Origin: Phycisphaerales bacterium
GTDB taxonomy: Bacteria; Planctomycetota; Phycisphaerae; Phycisphaerales; UBA1924
Assembly (NCBI GenBank): GCA_029260515.1
Contig: JAJDDC010000027.1
Coordinates: forward strand, 1 to 60,078
Length of the DNA: 60,078 bases
Direction: 5' to 3'
Every line of letters begins with the position of its first letter. Position 1 is the first letter of the stretch. Made by a program: the position numbers and the translations under genes. The notes beneath the pieces were generated by a model. That model saw only the letters and a program-made list of their open reading frames with translations, ran no database searches and was not told the DNA's origin. This document shows, one piece after another, positions 59,285 to 60,078 of the stretch.

Positions 59285-60078
59285 TCACTCGCCGTTCTCC
59301 GGTTCCCACCACTCCTCGTGGGCTTCGAAGTCACGGTTCCACTGGCGGCGTGCCTGCTCGTTGCGGGCCGTCAGCTGGTCGAACCCCTGGCGGTTGGCGT
59401 GCCCGTCGGTGTACAAGACGACCGATCCTCCCGCGTGCCGCACGCTGGGAACCTTGTCCCAGGTCGCGCCGTCCGCGGGCAGGCGAGGGCTGACGGACAT
59501 GTCGCCGATCTTGTCCGGGCTGACGTCGGTGATCGCGATCATTCCCGAGGGCTGGACGACCTCGGCCTCGGGCAAGCCGCCGAGGTAGGGGTGGTCGGCG
59601 TGCGCGCCGAGCCCGAGCGGGCGGGTTCGGTACTCGATGTCGAAGAAGTGCTGGACGCCGAACTCGTTGTACCCGTACGTGAAGTACGTCGCCTGGCGGA
59701 CCGGGAGCTCGTCCTCGAAGTACTTGAAGCGGTAGATCTGGGTGTGCTCGGAATCGGTTACCCAGAAGACGTTCGGGTTGTATACCGGCGTCCAGTGGTA
59801 GTCCTCGAGCGCGGACGGGCAGTTGAACACCTCGGTATTGGCCTCGCCCGACATGCCGTCACGGACGAGCGAGGGCCAGACGTAGTAGAAACGGCCCGCC
59901 GAGTCGTCGGGGATCTGGAAGTGCCCGGCCGGGAAGAACCCGTCCGAGTCGATGACGTACGTCCCGAGCCCGATGCCCTGCTGGCGGAGCTGCGAGCTGC
60001 ACTTGATCGTCATCGCGGTCTGGCGTGCCGCGCCCAGCGCCGGCAGCAGGATCGCGATGAGCAGCGCGATGATGGCGA
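59285..60078 (-). CDS. Second prepilin-like protein (5' end outside the window)
   Basis: 264 codons remain. It starts within the hydrophobic helix (AIIALLIAILLPALGAARQTA), so the leader and Glu5 are off the edge. The body parallels the first copy: KCSSQLRQQGIGLGTYVID, FYYVWPSLVR, FNCPSALEDYHW, YFTYGYNEFGVQ, and the H-X9-DG motif HAGGSVVLYTDGH. Insertions and substitutions are concentrated in the middle region. Same strand as the first copy, 132 bp upstream of it. Confidence 0.9.
   Translation of the reverse strand, partial: AIIALLIAILLPALGAARQTAMTIKCSSQLRQQGIGLGTYVIDSDGFFPAGHFQIPDDSAGRFYYVWPSLVRDGMSGEANTEVFNCPSALEDYHWTPVYNPNVFWVTDSEHTQIYRFKYFEDELPVRQATYFTYGYNEFGVQHFFDIEYRTRPLGLGAHADHPYLGGLPEAEVVQPSGMIAITDVSPDKIGDMSVSPRLPADGATWDKVPSVRHAGGSVVLYTDGHANRQGFDQLTARNEQARRQWNRDFEAHEEWWEPENGE

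Overview
The window is GC-rich chromosomal DNA with about 46 protein genes and one tRNA. Four features point to a planctomycete, most likely class Phycisphaerae; this is inference from protein features, and no 16S gene is present. They are two tandem prepilin-like proteins with H-X9-DG C-termini, two secreted proteins ending in paired dockerin-like repeats with a terminal GCP, a membrane protein ending in a CxxCGYDL...CPECG zinc ribbon, and long acidic tails on SecG and FtsK. A TolC-like efflux protein, a LolA-like protein and nucleotide-sugar genes indicate a diderm envelope.

Layout. 1-6.2 kb: carB (cut by the left edge, with a palindromic repeat insertion inside the gene), a secreted protein, glmS and a GNAT acetyltransferase. 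6.2-12.7 kb: TolC-like lipoprotein, GH35-like protein, small alarmone hydrolase and a PDZ protein. 12.8-16.2 kb: tpiA-secG-yicC-aminoglycoside phosphotransferase-like kinase, read leftwards. 16.6-20.3 kb: halogenase-like flavoprotein, pckA with a terminator hairpin in its leader, and tRNA-His. 20.3-27.5 kb: a leftward run rarA-fthC-L,D-transpeptidase-gyrB-fructosamine kinase. 27.5-34.5 kb: acyltransferase, TPR/HEYTH peptidase with a LolA-like partner, ruvX, zinc-ribbon protein and manC. 34.6-38.3 kb: a cluster of exported proteins (two dockerin-like, one tail-collar, one Tat-signal). 38.4-45.9 kb: ruvA, a soluble CapD-type dehydratase, dut, an S1-domain protein, a Gfo/Idh oxidoreductase, trxA and folP. 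46-50.6 kb: a large secreted protein, then a quinone reductase/cupin lipoprotein operon facing an HxlR regulator across a palindromic operator. 50.6-58.1 kb: ftsK, a ketoglutarate-semialdehyde-type dehydrogenase, a comM-like ATPase and a TIR-domain protein. 58.2-60.1 kb: two tandem prepilin paralogues, the second cut by the right edge.

The gene content is mostly core: nucleotide, folate and sugar metabolism, recombination (ruvA, ruvX-type nuclease, rarA, gyrB, ftsK) and envelope. The most distinctive signals are these. (1) Nine genes have a TANNNT-like -10 element 5-9 nt before ATG and no Shine-Dalgarno, which suggests leaderless mRNAs. (2) The HxlR operator/promoter region looks like a complete redox switch. 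(3) A terminator sits in the pckA leader. (4) Three enzymes have substitutions at normally key positions: GH35 nucleophile E to D, aldehyde dehydrogenase general base E to Q, and thioredoxin WCQPC. (5) A lone TIR protein carries an unrecognised C-terminal domain.
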